Shown here one piece after another: positions 25,001 to 34,429 of a stretch of DNA of 64,000 nt. The notes under the pieces are model-generated. The model was not told the origin of the DNA and did no database searches. It worked only from the letters and a program-made list of their open reading frames with translations. Each line of letters starts with the position of its first letter. Position 1 is the first letter of the stretch. Both the position numbers and the translations under genes were made by a program. The stretch lies in NCBI GenBank assembly GCA_039025395.1, contig JBCCOK010000022.1, positions 1-64,000 on the forward strand, written 5' to 3'. The DNA is from Hoeflea_A sp039025395. Its GTDB lineage: Bacteria; Pseudomonadota; Alphaproteobacteria; Rhizobiales; Rhizobiaceae.

Positions 25001-26868
25001 CCGGTGACGTATTCGGCAACGGAATGCTCTTGTCTCCAAAAATCCGACTGGTTGCCGCCTTTGACCACCGCGACATTTTCATCGACCCGGATCCCGACTG
25101 CAAAACATCCTTCAAGGAGCGCAAACGGTTGTTCGATATGGGGCGCAGCAGCTGGCAGGACTATGACCGTTCATTGCTTTCAAAAGGCGGCATGATTGCT
25201 TCGCGAAAGGAAAAACTGATCACTTTGAGTGCTCAGGCGGCTGCAGCCATCGGACTTTCCACCACCAAGGCGAGCCCGCCCGAAATCGTCAATGCCATTT
25301 TGAAAACCGATGTCGACCTGCTTTGGTTCGGTGGTATCGGCACCTATATCAAGGATGCTGCGGAAAGCGATGCGGATGTGGGCGACCGGACCAATGATGC
25401 AGTTCGCATCACCGCTGAACAGGTGCGGGCCAAGGTGATCGGCGAGGGCGCAAATCTTGCGGTTACGCAGCGTGGCCGGATTGCTTACGATTTGGGCGGC
25501 GGTCACTGCAATTCCGATGCGATCGACAATTCGGCCGGCGTGAATTCCTCCGACCTGGAGGTCAATATCAAGATTGCGCTTTCAGCCGCGATGCGCTCCA
25601 AACGGCTGACGCTTGCCAATCGCAACAAGCTTCTTGTCAGCATGACAGATGAGGTGGCGGCCCTGGTGCTGCGCAACAACTATCTGCAGACCCTGGTTAT
25701 TTCACTTGTCGAACGCCGCAGTGCGCGTGCCTCGGGTGAGCTTGGCCGGCTAATGAAGCGTCTGGAAGACGACGGACATCTGGATCGCAAGGTTGAAACG
25801 CTGCCCGACAATCAAACCCTCTCCGAGCGCGTCGCGGCCGACAAACCTCTAACCCGGCCCGAAATAGGCGTCTTGCTTTCCTATGCGAAAATCGCACTGT
25901 TCGATGATCTTAAAAACACACCGTTGCTGGACGACCCTTACTTTGAAGCGGATCTGTTCAGCTATTTTCCTGAACACATGCACAAATCCCATGCCAAAGA
26001 TATTCGCGAACATCAGTTGAGGCGTGAAATCATCGGCACCGTTCTTGCCAACGATGCGATAAACCGAGGCGGTCCCGCATTTGTCAGCCGATTGGTGGAC
26101 GCAACCGGCATGTTGCCGTCGGATATCGTCAAGACCTATGTCATGGTGCGGGACGGCCTCGGCCTGCCCGAACTCTACGATGCGATTGACGCGCTGGACA
26201 ACAAGGTACCGGGCGACTTTCAGAATGAACTTTATGCGGGCGTCGGACACGTGATTCAGATCGTATCGCGATGGGCCCTCAAGACAGGCGCTCATTCCCT
26301 TCCGATCAATCCGACGGTTGAGGCGCTTCAATCTGCCGTCGAATCAATCGGGTCCACCATACCGTCACTTCTGCCGGCCTTCATGATGTCGGAAACCGAA
26401 CGCTGGTATGATCGCACCGTGAGCCATGGTGTTCCGAAGAAGCTGGCGACCAGGCTGTCGCAACTGCCGAGCCTGGCGCTGATCCCGGAGATCATGCAGA
26501 TTTCAGCCACCTCAGGTGCTGATCTGAAGAAGACCGCCAAGACGTTTTTCGATGTCACCGAGATGTTTCGCATCGGACGTATGGATGCCGCAGCGCATCA
26601 AGCCAACATCAACGATCATTATGAAGCCTTGGCGATTGCCCGAAGTCTCGACGAGATCACCGCCGCGCGGCGCCAGATTACCACTTTGGCGCTTGAGAAC
26701 TTTGGCTCCGAGACGGATCCGGTCTCCAAATGGCATTCAGCCGACCAGATCCGCATTGACCGCGGGTCCGACCGGATCAGCGAACTGATAGACGGCGGCG
26801 AGATAAGCATTGCGCGCCTGACGGTGGCTGCCGGCATGATGGGGGACATTGCGCGCGGCAGGAACTAG
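22069..26868 (+). CDS. NAD-specific glutamate dehydrogenase, large (GDH-180) type
   Basis: This 1,599-residue enzyme deaminates glutamate to 2-oxoglutarate and ammonia with NAD+, a catabolic link between amino acids and the TCA cycle. Length and layout match the large bacterial class: about 700 N-terminal residues with ACT-like regulatory segments, then the catalytic core. Core motifs are ARGGLRWSDRAEDYRTEVLGL near residue 802, VPVGSKGGFYPKKLP just after, the Rossmann-type VAGVGDMSGDVFGNGML near 973, and VIGEGANLAVTQRGRIAY further on. A long helical C-terminal domain follows. The ATG at 22069 is preceded by GGGAGTAG. It is monocistronic; a UMF1 transporter follows after 112 nt. Confidence 0.97.
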   Translation: MGTRRHPKRDKQIARIAEILKQQKKSYINPEFLFGRTSADDVHLYSSEALAAAYIHAREQLEKWDSTGSLIHVGPVENVELARRPLTVVSVVDRNMPFIYDSIMGEISNAHRDICLAAHPILKLQRSSNGSVKDVAPAIAGEADAGSQKVSVIQVHLPRLSPQAIEQLKANLFKVLDQVHRAVEGWPAMLAKLDGIVEELKRAGGSQHLAEREEALSFLEWLRHDNFTFLGMREYTFSGTGRDAKVERANNKGVGILSDPQVRVLRRGTGHVTTTPEILAFLQGPDALIVTKANVRSVVHRRTYMDYIGVKRYDESGRVTGELRIVGLFTSTAYTRSVLRIPLLRSKAVSVIKSFGFDQESHSGKVLLNALESYPRDELFQIDVPMLAGFCEQIIELNDRPRVRVLPRIDRFDRFVSVLVYVPRDQYDTEARSRIGAYLKGVFDARLSAYYPAFPEGSVARVHFILGRSGGRTPRISQEVLETAVRRIVTRWEDQFAQLAGVDGLELHTSDAYRDNFTPEEAVEDLPSFLLCKENNPICIDFYQRDGEASENLSLKIFHLDAPVALSRRVPLLENLGFNVISEQTFEVAVGVDVTQTRNVLLHNMELVHRDGVAVDLARLAEPLDTAFLDAWYGRIENDSFNRLVINSGLDAREVTVMRAYARYLRQAGITYSQGYIAETLNRYPGIASDLFKMFSVRFDPSLKVRAAAKTYEEITTRIETALARVPSLDEDRIIRRLVNVIAATVRTNYYQKEADGSPRKILAFKLDPRSLDGIPEPKPYREIFVYSVDVEGVHLRFGPIARGGLRWSDRAEDYRTEVLGLAKAQQVKNAVIVPVGSKGGFYPKKLPASGPRDDVFNAGREAYKVFISALLSVTDNIVDGKIVPPKNTLRHDDDDPYFVVAADKGTATFSDTANAISRDHHFWLDDAFASGGSDGYDHKKMGITARGAWEAVERHFREMDIDIQKTEFTVAGVGDMSGDVFGNGMLLSPKIRLVAAFDHRDIFIDPDPDCKTSFKERKRLFDMGRSSWQDYDRSLLSKGGMIASRKEKLITLSAQAAAAIGLSTTKASPPEIVNAILKTDVDLLWFGGIGTYIKDAAESDADVGDRTNDAVRITAEQVRAKVIGEGANLAVTQRGRIAYDLGGGHCNSDAIDNSAGVNSSDLEVNIKIALSAAMRSKRLTLANRNKLLVSMTDEVAALVLRNNYLQTLVISLVERRSARASGELGRLMKRLEDDGHLDRKVETLPDNQTLSERVAADKPLTRPEIGVLLSYAKIALFDDLKNTPLLDDPYFEADLFSYFPEHMHKSHAKDIREHQLRREIIGTVLANDAINRGGPAFVSRLVDATGMLPSDIVKTYVMVRDGLGLPELYDAIDALDNKVPGDFQNELYAGVGHVIQIVSRWALKTGAHSLPINPTVEALQSAVESIGSTIPSLLPAFMMSETERWYDRTVSHGVPKKLATRLSQLPSLALIPEIMQISATSGADLKKTAKTFFDVTEMFRIGRMDAAAHQANINDHYEALAIARSLDEITAARRQITTLALENFGSETDPVSKWHSADQIRIDRGSDRISELIDGGEISIARLTVAAGMMGDIARGRN

Positions 26869-26980
26869 ACCAATTCAAACCAAGCTGGCCAAGAAGCGGT
26901 CTGGATCAGCTGCGGCGCTGCATGTCATATAGTCTAAGCCTGACTTGCTCTATACTATGGTCCGGTCGTAAGGAGCTGCT

Positions 26981-28354
26981 ATGAGTGAGGCCGTGCGCGA
27001 AGGTACCGCGGAACAAGCCGACCGGAGAGGTATCTTCGGCTGGATGATGTTCGACTGGGCAACACAGCCATTTCATACGCTCATTATTACCTTTGTCTTC
27101 GCCCCGTACTTCACCTCGCATATTGCCGCGACGCCGGTCATCGGTCAGGAGATCTGGGGCTACGCCACAGGCCTGGCAGGCCTGGCAATTGCCCTCATGG
27201 CGCCGGTATTCGGGGCAATTGCAGACCACACAGGTCCGCGAAAGCCATGGATCGCATTCTTTTCGATCTTCGGCGTTGTCGGCTGCTGGATACTGTGGTT
27301 CGCCGCACCGGGCACCGACAGCATCACAATCGCCATTGCCGGCGTCGTTCTCGGCTTGATCGGTATGGAGATGGCCGCCGTCTTCAACAATGCGATGATG
27401 CCCAACCTCGTTCCCCGTGCCCAGCTTGGCCGTCTTTCCGGTTCAGCCTGGGCGCTGGGCTATATCGGTGGGATCGTTTCGCTGATCATTGTGCTCGGGT
27501 TCATGGCCGCACAACCGGGCACCGGCAAGACACTGATCGGGGTGACGCCGATTTTCGGCCTTGATCCGGCGTCCTTTGAAGGCGACAGGGCCTCCGGTCC
27601 GCTGACATCCATCTGGTATGTGTTGCTGGTCCTGCCGATGTTTCTTTTTACCCCGGATGCGCGGCGTACCCTGGTTTCCCATGGCGAGGCTGTGAGGCAG
27701 GGTCTTCGCGAATTGCGAAACACGGTTGTCAGGCTGCCGAAGGAACGCAGTTTTTTCAGCTATCTCGTTTCCAGCATGCTTTACCGGGATGCGCTGAACG
27801 CGCTTTACACGTTCGGAGGCATATACGCCGCCGGTGTTCTGGGTTGGTCGATCACGCAGATCGGCGTTTTCGGCGTTCTGGCCGCTCTTACCGGCGTCTT
27901 CGGCGCATGGCTTGGCGGTAAAGCAGACGATCGATTCGGGCCGATACCCGTCGTTTCCGTCAGCATCGTGGTTTTGATCCTGTGCTGTCTTACAATTGTA
28001 TCTACATCAAGTTCGGAGGTCTTCTTCATCGGCGTCGGCAGCGCCGATGCACCTTCCGGATTGCCGACGATCATGTTTTATATTGCCGGCTGTCTTATTG
28101 GTGCCGCCGGCGCAAGCCTTCAGGCAGCATCGAGAACACTGTTGGTGGATCAGGTAACGCCGGAACGGGTTACGGAAGCTTTCGGCCTCTATGCGCTTTC
28201 AGGCAAAGCGACGACATTTGTCGGTCCCCTGCTGATTGCTGTCTTCACCGGTCTTTTCGAAAGCCAGCGGGTGGGGGTGACGCCGGTGATCGTGCTGTTT
28301 GTCGCCGGTATTGTCCTGCTTCCGCTTGTCCGGAGCGCCCATTCAAAGGTCTGA
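26981..28354 (+). CDS. MFS transporter, UMF1/Atg22-like family
   Basis: This 457-residue polytopic protein has about 12 hydrophobic segments and the UMF1-family N-terminus RRGIFGWMMFDWATQPFHTLIITFVFAPYF. Other marks are GAIADHTGPRKPWIAFF between helices 2 and 3, FNNAMMPNLVPRAQLGRLSGSAWALGYIGG and GKADDRFGPIPVV near the middle. Atg22 in yeast exports amino acids from the vacuole; bacterial UMF1 substrates are mostly unknown. AAGGAG stands 7 nt before the ATG. It is transcribed toward purH, with 6 nt between the two stops. Confidence 0.9.
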   Translation: MSEAVREGTAEQADRRGIFGWMMFDWATQPFHTLIITFVFAPYFTSHIAATPVIGQEIWGYATGLAGLAIALMAPVFGAIADHTGPRKPWIAFFSIFGVVGCWILWFAAPGTDSITIAIAGVVLGLIGMEMAAVFNNAMMPNLVPRAQLGRLSGSAWALGYIGGIVSLIIVLGFMAAQPGTGKTLIGVTPIFGLDPASFEGDRASGPLTSIWYVLLVLPMFLFTPDARRTLVSHGEAVRQGLRELRNTVVRLPKERSFFSYLVSSMLYRDALNALYTFGGIYAAGVLGWSITQIGVFGVLAALTGVFGAWLGGKADDRFGPIPVVSVSIVVLILCCLTIVSTSSSEVFFIGVGSADAPSGLPTIMFYIAGCLIGAAGASLQAASRTLLVDQVTPERVTEAFGLYALSGKATTFVGPLLIAVFTGLFESQRVGVTPVIVLFVAGIVLLPLVRSAHSKV

Positions 28355-28360
28355 CTTGAT

Positions 28361-29974
28361 CTAATGCCTGAAATGGCGCATTCCGGTCAGCACCATGGCA
28401 ACACCCGCTTCGTTCGCGGCCTTGACAACCTCGTCGTCGCGCATCGATCCGCCGGGCTGGATCACTGCGGTCGCCCCGGCCTCGACGGCCGACATAAGCC
28501 CGTCCGCAAATGGAAAGAAAGCATCAGAGGCAACGACCGAGCCCTTTGTCAGCGGTTCCGAATGTCCGAGCGCTTCGGCCGCGTCGCGTGCCTTTCGTGC
28601 AGCAATGCGGGTCGAATCGACACGGCTCATCTGCCCGGCGCCAATGCCCACAGTGGCGCCATCGCGTGCGTAGACGATCGCGTTCGACTTGACATGCTTG
28701 GCAACACGGAAGGCAAATTGCAGATCGTGCATTTCCTGATCGGTCGGCGCGCGGTCGGTCACGGTTTTGAGCTTGAGATCAGCGACGACACCATTGTCGC
28801 GTGATTGCACCAATAGGCCACCGGCAACGGTTTTTGCGGTTAGTCCGGGTGCAGCGGGGTCGGCAAGCTTTCCGGTCGTCAAAAGCCGAAGGTTGTTTTT
28901 GGTTGCGATAATCGCCTGCGCTTCGTCCGTTACGCCTGGCGCAATGATTACTTCGGTAAAGATCTTGATCACTTCGCGCGCGGTTTCGGCGTCCAGCGTC
29001 CGGTTGAAGGCCACTATGCCGCCAAAGGCCGACACGGAATCGCAATCCAGTGCCTTGCGATAGGCGCCGACAAGATCGGACGCGCTTGCAACGCCACAGG
29101 GATTGGCGTGCTTTACGATTGCACAGGCGGACACCGACCCGGGGTCGAACTCGCTGATGAGCTCGAAGGCGGCATCCGTGTCGTTGATGTTGTTGTAGGA
29201 CAGCTGCTTGCCCTGGTGGAGAACCGCTGTAGCGACACCCGGCCGCTGATCTCCGGTAACATAAAAACCAGCCGTCTGATGGGGGTTCTCGCCATAGCGC
29301 ATGACGTCCTTCAGCCTGCCGGCCACGGCACGATGAAGCGGCATTTCAATCGATAATTGGTCGGCAAACCAATTGGAGATGGCTGCATCATAGGCTGCTG
29401 TCCGGGCAAAAGCCTTTGCGGCCATGGCGCTGCGAAATGCGAGCGAAATGGCGCCGCCATTGGAATCCATTTCGGCGATCAGCGCGGCATAGTCTTGCGG
29501 GTCAGTCACTGCCGTTACATAAGCATGGTTCTTTGCGGCAGCACGGATCATGGCCGGCCCGCCAATATCGATGTTTTCAACCGTCGTCGGATAATCGCCG
29601 TTGCGGCGGACATCTTCGAAGGGATAGAGGTTCACAACGGCAATATCGATTTCCGTGATGTTGTTGTCTTTCATCGCCTTCGCATGATCGCTGTCTTCAC
29701 GAATGGCGAGCAGGCCGCCGTGCACAGATGGGTGCAGCGTCTTGACCCTGCCGTCCATGATCTCGGGAAACCCGGTCAGATCGGAGACATCGCGCACCGG
29801 CAATCCTGCGGCGGCGATTTCAACAGCGGTTCCGCCGGTGGAAACCAGCTCGATATTGCGGGCGGCAAGCGCTGCGGCAAGCGCTGCGAGTCCGGTCTTG
29901 TCGGATACGGAGAGCAGCGCGCGTTTCGGCGTGATGTGTTCGGGGGCTTTGATCTTTTTGGAAGATACGGCCAT
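28361..29974 (-). CDS. purH: Bifunctional AICAR transformylase/IMP cyclohydrolase
   Basis: PurH performs the last two steps of de novo purine synthesis: formylation of AICAR by 10-formyl-THF, then ring closure to IMP. The 537-residue protein is full length. The N-terminal cyclohydrolase domain (to about 200) has KRALLSVSDKTGL, STGGTAVEIAAAG, VSDLTGFPEIMDGRVKTLHPSVHGG and PFEDV. The transformylase domain has RYGENPHQTAGFY, NNINDTDAAFELI, KHANPCGVAS and a final GGSMRDDEVVKAANEAGVAMVLTGMRHFRH. I chose the ATG at 29974, giving the normal family length; an in-frame start 10 codons upstream exists. Confidence 0.98.
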   Translation of the reverse strand: MAVSSKKIKAPEHITPKRALLSVSDKTGLAALAAALAARNIELVSTGGTAVEIAAAGLPVRDVSDLTGFPEIMDGRVKTLHPSVHGGLLAIREDSDHAKAMKDNNITEIDIAVVNLYPFEDVRRNGDYPTTVENIDIGGPAMIRAAAKNHAYVTAVTDPQDYAALIAEMDSNGGAISLAFRSAMAAKAFARTAAYDAAISNWFADQLSIEMPLHRAVAGRLKDVMRYGENPHQTAGFYVTGDQRPGVATAVLHQGKQLSYNNINDTDAAFELISEFDPGSVSACAIVKHANPCGVASASDLVGAYRKALDCDSVSAFGGIVAFNRTLDAETAREVIKIFTEVIIAPGVTDEAQAIIATKNNLRLLTTGKLADPAAPGLTAKTVAGGLLVQSRDNGVVADLKLKTVTDRAPTDQEMHDLQFAFRVAKHVKSNAIVYARDGATVGIGAGQMSRVDSTRIAARKARDAAEALGHSEPLTKGSVVASDAFFPFADGLMSAVEAGATAVIQPGGSMRDDEVVKAANEAGVAMVLTGMRHFRH

Positions 29975-30099
29975 TGCCGGGACCTGCTGCCTTGCCACGA
30001 TCAAAATGCTTCAGTCGAAACCGGACTTGCTCTAACACAGTCGCGGAGACGATGCTAACCGGACCGTCCCGCTATACAGATGCATTTTTGAGATAACGA

Positions 30100-31851
30100 T
30101 CAGTCTTCATCCGTCTCGGCGTCGCCAGCTTTGCGTTCGGCATCTGCGGTTTTTGCCCTGGACACGGTTCGCACCAAACCCCATGAGACCTCCGAACGCT
30201 TTGCAATGGTAAAATGCAGCGCGATCTGTTGCGACCTGCGAGGCCCCGCAAGGTCAGCAAAAAAAACATCCTCTTCGATATCCGCCGAGATATCAGGCGA
30301 TAAGAACTTCCAGATTTCTCCGTCCGGTGCCGTCAAAACAATGTCACCATTGTTATCCTCGGTGATCACGATCTTCGGGTGAATGTGGAAGCGTACTGCT
30401 GCCTCCGTTTCCTGATCTATCGCCAGCTCGTGGTTGGCCGATTTCGCCAAACGGTCGCGCCCGTTGATCATGTTGCCGTCTTCACTGAGCGCAAGCGACC
30501 GCTCATGGACAAGGCCGAATTGTGCGGCGTAGCCGTCATGCCGGGCAACAAAACCCTGATTGCCGTTTGGATCGTCGCGGCGCTCGAGCTCAACATTCCC
30601 GGGACCACTGATCAGGATCGGCCCAAGAAATGCGGAGGACGAAGTGGTTGCCGACGAGGTGTCGTCGATAATAAGCGTTGAATGTGCGGCGGTGGCGCGC
30701 GACAGCCTTCTGTATTCCGCGTGATGGAATGCCGGTGCGCCGGCATTAACAATGAAGCGATGCTGTCCGGATGACATTTCAAACGACAGGCATCCCGCAT
30801 GGTGGGTCAGAGACAACTCTCCCGCCGGCAACGGGCCGGTATCTGCGATGATGACTGTATTTTGCGCCGATAGCCGCTGATAATTCATTTGTGGCGTGTA
30901 TTTGGGTGGTTCACCTGTTGAATCGTCATAGCGCAGGACAGAAAGCAGGCGGTCGGCGGGCTGTGCAGTCGTTCCATTGAAGAGTGCCAGTGTTCCATCA
31001 ACATGGCGGAAGAATCGCAATGCCTGGAACATACGATCAATGCTCGATACCAGACCTTTCGGCGGCGTGTGTCCGAGATTGAGATAGGTCTGGCGTAACG
31101 GCAGCAGATCGGCAAGCACAGACATCGCGATCTGCGGGTTGCGGGAGATATGACCACCGTCGGGAAGGATCTGTCTTTCGATTTCCTGATCCAGATTGCG
31201 GGCTGCCGCCTTTATCGCGGAAGGCGCGCAGGGGAGCGCAAGAGTCGCCATGGCAAGCGCTATGCGGACGCGAAAACGCCGCTCGCTGTCGCGGGTTGCC
31301 GGTGCGATCTTGCGCAGGTAGCGGACCTGCAGCGCGAGGCTCTTGATAAAGCGGCGGTAAAAGCCGCGATCTTGGTCCTTGAGAATAATAGGCGAATGGG
31401 AAAGCCATGCGATCACTCTTTGGGCGCAAACATCCGCATCCCAGCCGACGCCGGAAAACCGCCGGCCCCAGATTGTGATCCACTCCTCAGTCAGCTTTTG
31501 GGCATCTTCATAGGACTCAGGCGTGCCGGCCGCCCGTAAATGGCGCAACCAGCGAAAACTGTGAAGCACTTCGTCAAATCCCAGTGACGGTCCCGGATAG
31601 AGGAACGGCGATACATCGCCTGCTTCAAGAACGCGTCCGGCCAACGGAAAACGCCCATGGTGGATTTCATGTGCCACGTAGGGATCGGCGATCCGCAAAT
31701 CGGTCGGTGCAACGATCAGGCGATCCGGAGACCTTCCGGCAAACCGCAACGGGTTTACACGACCGATCGCGAGCTGACGAACCAATCGCCGCCGGCTTTC
31801 ACGAAAATACAATGGCAAGAATTGCCGAACCTGCAACAAAACTGCTGCCAA
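30100..31851 (-). CDS. Heparinase II/III family protein
   Basis: This 583-residue protein has the two-part heparinase II/III layout. An all-alpha toroid domain lies at roughly residues 70-300 (FRWLRHLRA, VIAWLSHSPIIL, QILPDGGHISRNPQIAMSVLADLLPL). A beta-sheet domain follows at about 320-560 (LSLTHHAGCLSFEMSSGQHRFIVNAGAP, then RRLSRATAAHSTLIIDD). The family contains glycosaminoglycan/alginate lyases, but many alphaproteobacterial members stand next to rsmB and have no known substrate. There is no signal peptide, which is odd for a polysaccharide lyase and suggests a cytoplasmic or oligosaccharide role. The start is a TTG behind GGGGACAC; no in-frame ATG lies near. Confidence 0.85.
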   Translation of the reverse strand: MAAVLLQVRQFLPLYFRESRRRLVRQLAIGRVNPLRFAGRSPDRLIVAPTDLRIADPYVAHEIHHGRFPLAGRVLEAGDVSPFLYPGPSLGFDEVLHSFRWLRHLRAAGTPESYEDAQKLTEEWITIWGRRFSGVGWDADVCAQRVIAWLSHSPIILKDQDRGFYRRFIKSLALQVRYLRKIAPATRDSERRFRVRIALAMATLALPCAPSAIKAAARNLDQEIERQILPDGGHISRNPQIAMSVLADLLPLRQTYLNLGHTPPKGLVSSIDRMFQALRFFRHVDGTLALFNGTTAQPADRLLSVLRYDDSTGEPPKYTPQMNYQRLSAQNTVIIADTGPLPAGELSLTHHAGCLSFEMSSGQHRFIVNAGAPAFHHAEYRRLSRATAAHSTLIIDDTSSATTSSSAFLGPILISGPGNVELERRDDPNGNQGFVARHDGYAAQFGLVHERSLALSEDGNMINGRDRLAKSANHELAIDQETEAAVRFHIHPKIVITEDNNGDIVLTAPDGEIWKFLSPDISADIEEDVFFADLAGPRRSQQIALHFTIAKRSEVSWGLVRTVSRAKTADAERKAGDAETDED

Positions 31852-32000
31852 ACCGTGTCCCCGTACACCTCATTTCTGAGGGCCCTTGCCGCAACCATAC
31901 CACAAGACAATTCCGCGGGCATTTTAAATTACAAGTAGTTAGGGCGCTCCTGTTGAAACATCAAAGAGGGCTTTCCAGCCTTTTCCGATTGGTATGCACG

Positions 32001-33374
32001 TCATCCGGACTTCACCAGCACCGCGGCGAAAAAACCGTCCAAACCGGCCAGTCCGGGGTCGCTGTTGGGTAGCATGGCGGGCGTCGTGCGGATCTCTCCC
32101 CGGTCGGTGACCGCCGTTTCGAGGCCTGGCCAATCTGCCCTGTCTATCGCCTTTCGCACTAGCTGCGGATTGCGTTCAAGGAACCAGTCTACCACATCTT
32201 CACCTTCGCGCGGATCAAGCGAACAGGTCGAAAAGACGATTTTGCCGCCCGGTCGCACCAGCGAAATGGCATGCGTGAGAAGGTCTTTTTGAAGCGCGGC
32301 GAGTTTTTCAATGTCGGCGGGCCCCTTGGTCCATGGAACATCGGGGTGCCTGCGCACCGTCCCGGTCGATGAACAGGGTGGGTCCAACAGAACGGCATCG
32401 AACTCGGTGCCCGGCCGCCAATCCCTGCAATCGGCTTGAACGAGCGTCGCCTCCAGTTCCAAGCGAGCGAGATTTTCCGCTATTCGCAAGAGCCTGCGGT
32501 CGGACAGGTCGACTGCGGTAACCTGCGCACCAGCGGCTGCAAGCTGCGCGGTCTTTCCGCCGGGCGCTGCACACAGATCGGCGATGCGTATCCCGTCAAT
32601 CCGTCCGAATAATTGTGCCGGGATCGATGCCGCTGCATCCTGAACCCACCATTGGCCTTCAATGAAACCCGGAAGGTCCGTAATGGGCCCATCTGCCGCC
32701 GCCGTTCTGACCGTACCGGTCGGTAGTAAAATTCCGGACAAGGTGTCGGCCCAGTACTGAGGATCCGACTTGACCGTTATGTCCAGGGCAGGAAGAACAC
32801 CATGCGCGTCCAGAATTTGCCGGGCTTGGTCTGTGTAAACGACCTCAATGCGATCGGCAAACCAGGCGGGTGCGTTTCGGGTCGTCGCCTCGATCTTGGT
32901 AACGAGCCGCTTCTTTTCGCGGATCAAACGCCTCATAACAGCATTGACCAGCCCTGCGAAACGCCGATTTCGCGGGTCCATGCTGGCCTGTTCGACGGCA
33001 AGGTCGACGGCGGTGTGATCGGGCACTTCAAGATAGATGATCTGCGCTGCGGCAACCCGCATGACATTCTTGAGCGGCCGCGCTCCTGAGGGAAGCGGAC
33101 GATCGAGTAGCTTTCCCAAGATGACGTCGATCACAGCCAGATGACGCAGCGTCGCCATCAGTATCGCCCTCACCAACGCCTGGTCTTTCTGATTTAGACC
33201 GGTATAGGCGGGGTTTCCGCCACGCGGATCGAGGAGGCCATCGAGCGACGTTTTACGGTCGACCGTAGCTGATAGCAGTTTGGATGCGGCCTGGCGTGCG
33301 GCGAGGCCGGGCTTGATATCGTGTCTGGCCTGTTTCGGGCCCGCCTGCCTCGCGCCGGGCCCGCGGCCCGTCAA
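32001..33374 (-). CDS. rsmB: RsmB-type rRNA (cytosine-C5) methyltransferase
   Basis: This 457-residue protein joins an N-terminal NusB-like RNA-binding domain (about residues 20-150, LNQKDQALVRAILMATLRHLAVID) to a NOL1/NOP2/Sun SAM-dependent methyltransferase domain. The latter shows ADLCAAPGGKTAQLAAAGAQVTAVDLS, LLDPPCSSTGTVRRHPD with the motif IV cysteine, and VFSTCSLDPREGE with the catalytic motif VI cysteine. RsmB methylates 16S rRNA C967 in E. coli. I placed the start at a TTG (33372-33374) that overlaps the htpX stop as TTGA, because AAGGGA lies 8 nt upstream and no ATG occurs for more than 60 codons. The pair is thus translationally coupled. Confidence 0.92.
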   Translation of the reverse strand: MTGRGPGARQAGPKQARHDIKPGLAARQAASKLLSATVDRKTSLDGLLDPRGGNPAYTGLNQKDQALVRAILMATLRHLAVIDVILGKLLDRPLPSGARPLKNVMRVAAAQIIYLEVPDHTAVDLAVEQASMDPRNRRFAGLVNAVMRRLIREKKRLVTKIEATTRNAPAWFADRIEVVYTDQARQILDAHGVLPALDITVKSDPQYWADTLSGILLPTGTVRTAAADGPITDLPGFIEGQWWVQDAAASIPAQLFGRIDGIRIADLCAAPGGKTAQLAAAGAQVTAVDLSDRRLLRIAENLARLELEATLVQADCRDWRPGTEFDAVLLDPPCSSTGTVRRHPDVPWTKGPADIEKLAALQKDLLTHAISLVRPGGKIVFSTCSLDPREGEDVVDWFLERNPQLVRKAIDRADWPGLETAVTDRGEIRTTPAMLPNSDPGLAGLDGFFAAVLVKSG

Positions 33375-34327
33375 GACCAGGGTCCCTTGGATTCCTCGCC
33401 GCCTGGTTGCCGGCCCCACGGCCCGCCTTGTGCGCCGGTGTTGTCGCGCTGCTGCTCCGGTGCGGACCGGTCGTCAGCGCCGGATATGTTGAACTCTGCA
33501 TCCATTTTGCGCAATTCAGCGATGCGGTTTTCGGTTGCCGGATGGGTTGAGAAGAGACCATCCATGCGCTGACCGGAAAGCGGGTTGATGATGAACATAT
33601 GTGCCGTTGCAGGATTGCGTTCGGCATCCTCGTTGACCACACGCTTTGCGCCGCCGGCGATCTTTGCAAGAGCCGAGGCAAGCCACATCGGTTGTCCGCA
33701 AATTTCGGCACCACCACGGTCGGCCGAATACTCGCGCGTGCGGCTGACCGCCATTTGCACGACGGCCGCCGCCAGAGGCGCCAGAATCATCGCCGCGAGC
33801 AGGCCGACAATACCGAGCGGACTGTTTCGTGCGCCGCGGAAAAAGAAGGCGAAATTGCCAAGCATGGATATGGCACCGGCCAGTGTCGCTGTAATGGTCA
33901 TGGTCAGCGTATCCCGGTGTTTGACATGGGCAAGCTCATGCGCCATCACGCCAGCCACCTCCTCGTAGGAAAGCATGTTCAAAAGACCGGTGGTCGCGGC
34001 AACCGCGGCATTGTCCGGGTTTCTTCCCGTCGCGAAGGCGTTGGGCTGATCATTCTTGATCAGATACACTTTGGGCATCGGCAGATCGGCGCGCTCGGCA
34101 AGCTGCTTTACGATGCCATAATATTCGGGCGCCGATTTGGCGTCGACTTCGACAGCGTGATGCATGCGCAGAACCATCTTGTCCGCGTTCCAGTAGGAAA
34201 AGGCGTTCATTACGGCAGCGATACCCAAAGCGATCAACATGCCTGCGCTGCCGCCGATGACAAACCCTATCGCCATGAACAGCGCGGTCATGAAAGCCAG
34301 CAACATTGCTGTTCGAACCATATTCAT
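33371..34327 (-). CDS. htpX: Membrane zinc metalloprotease HtpX
   Basis: HtpX is an inner-membrane M48 protease that degrades misfolded membrane proteins. The 318-residue protein has two N-terminal transmembrane helices (about 5-25 and 30-47), the zinc motif HELAH (His130, Glu131, His134) and two further hydrophobic segments around 145-200. The third-ligand region SRTREYSADRGGAEI follows, and the tail is proline/glycine-rich and polar (about 285-318). The family start MNMVRTAMLL was preferred over an ATG 6 codons upstream; GGAG lies 8 nt before it. It is divergent from the DUF1674 gene and coupled to rsmB. Confidence 0.96.
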   Translation of the reverse strand: MNMVRTAMLLAFMTALFMAIGFVIGGSAGMLIALGIAAVMNAFSYWNADKMVLRMHHAVEVDAKSAPEYYGIVKQLAERADLPMPKVYLIKNDQPNAFATGRNPDNAAVAATTGLLNMLSYEEVAGVMAHELAHVKHRDTLTMTITATLAGAISMLGNFAFFFRGARNSPLGIVGLLAAMILAPLAAAVVQMAVSRTREYSADRGGAEICGQPMWLASALAKIAGGAKRVVNEDAERNPATAHMFIINPLSGQRMDGLFSTHPATENRIAELRKMDAEFNISGADDRSAPEQQRDNTGAQGGPWGRQPGGEESKGPWS

Positions 34328-34429
34328 GGTTGCAACTCCATTCATATGCCGGTTTCCCTACCGGCCAAGCCCCTCTATATGTTGGTAGCGACACCGTATT
34401 GTTCAATGCGCAGACAAGGCCGTTTAATC

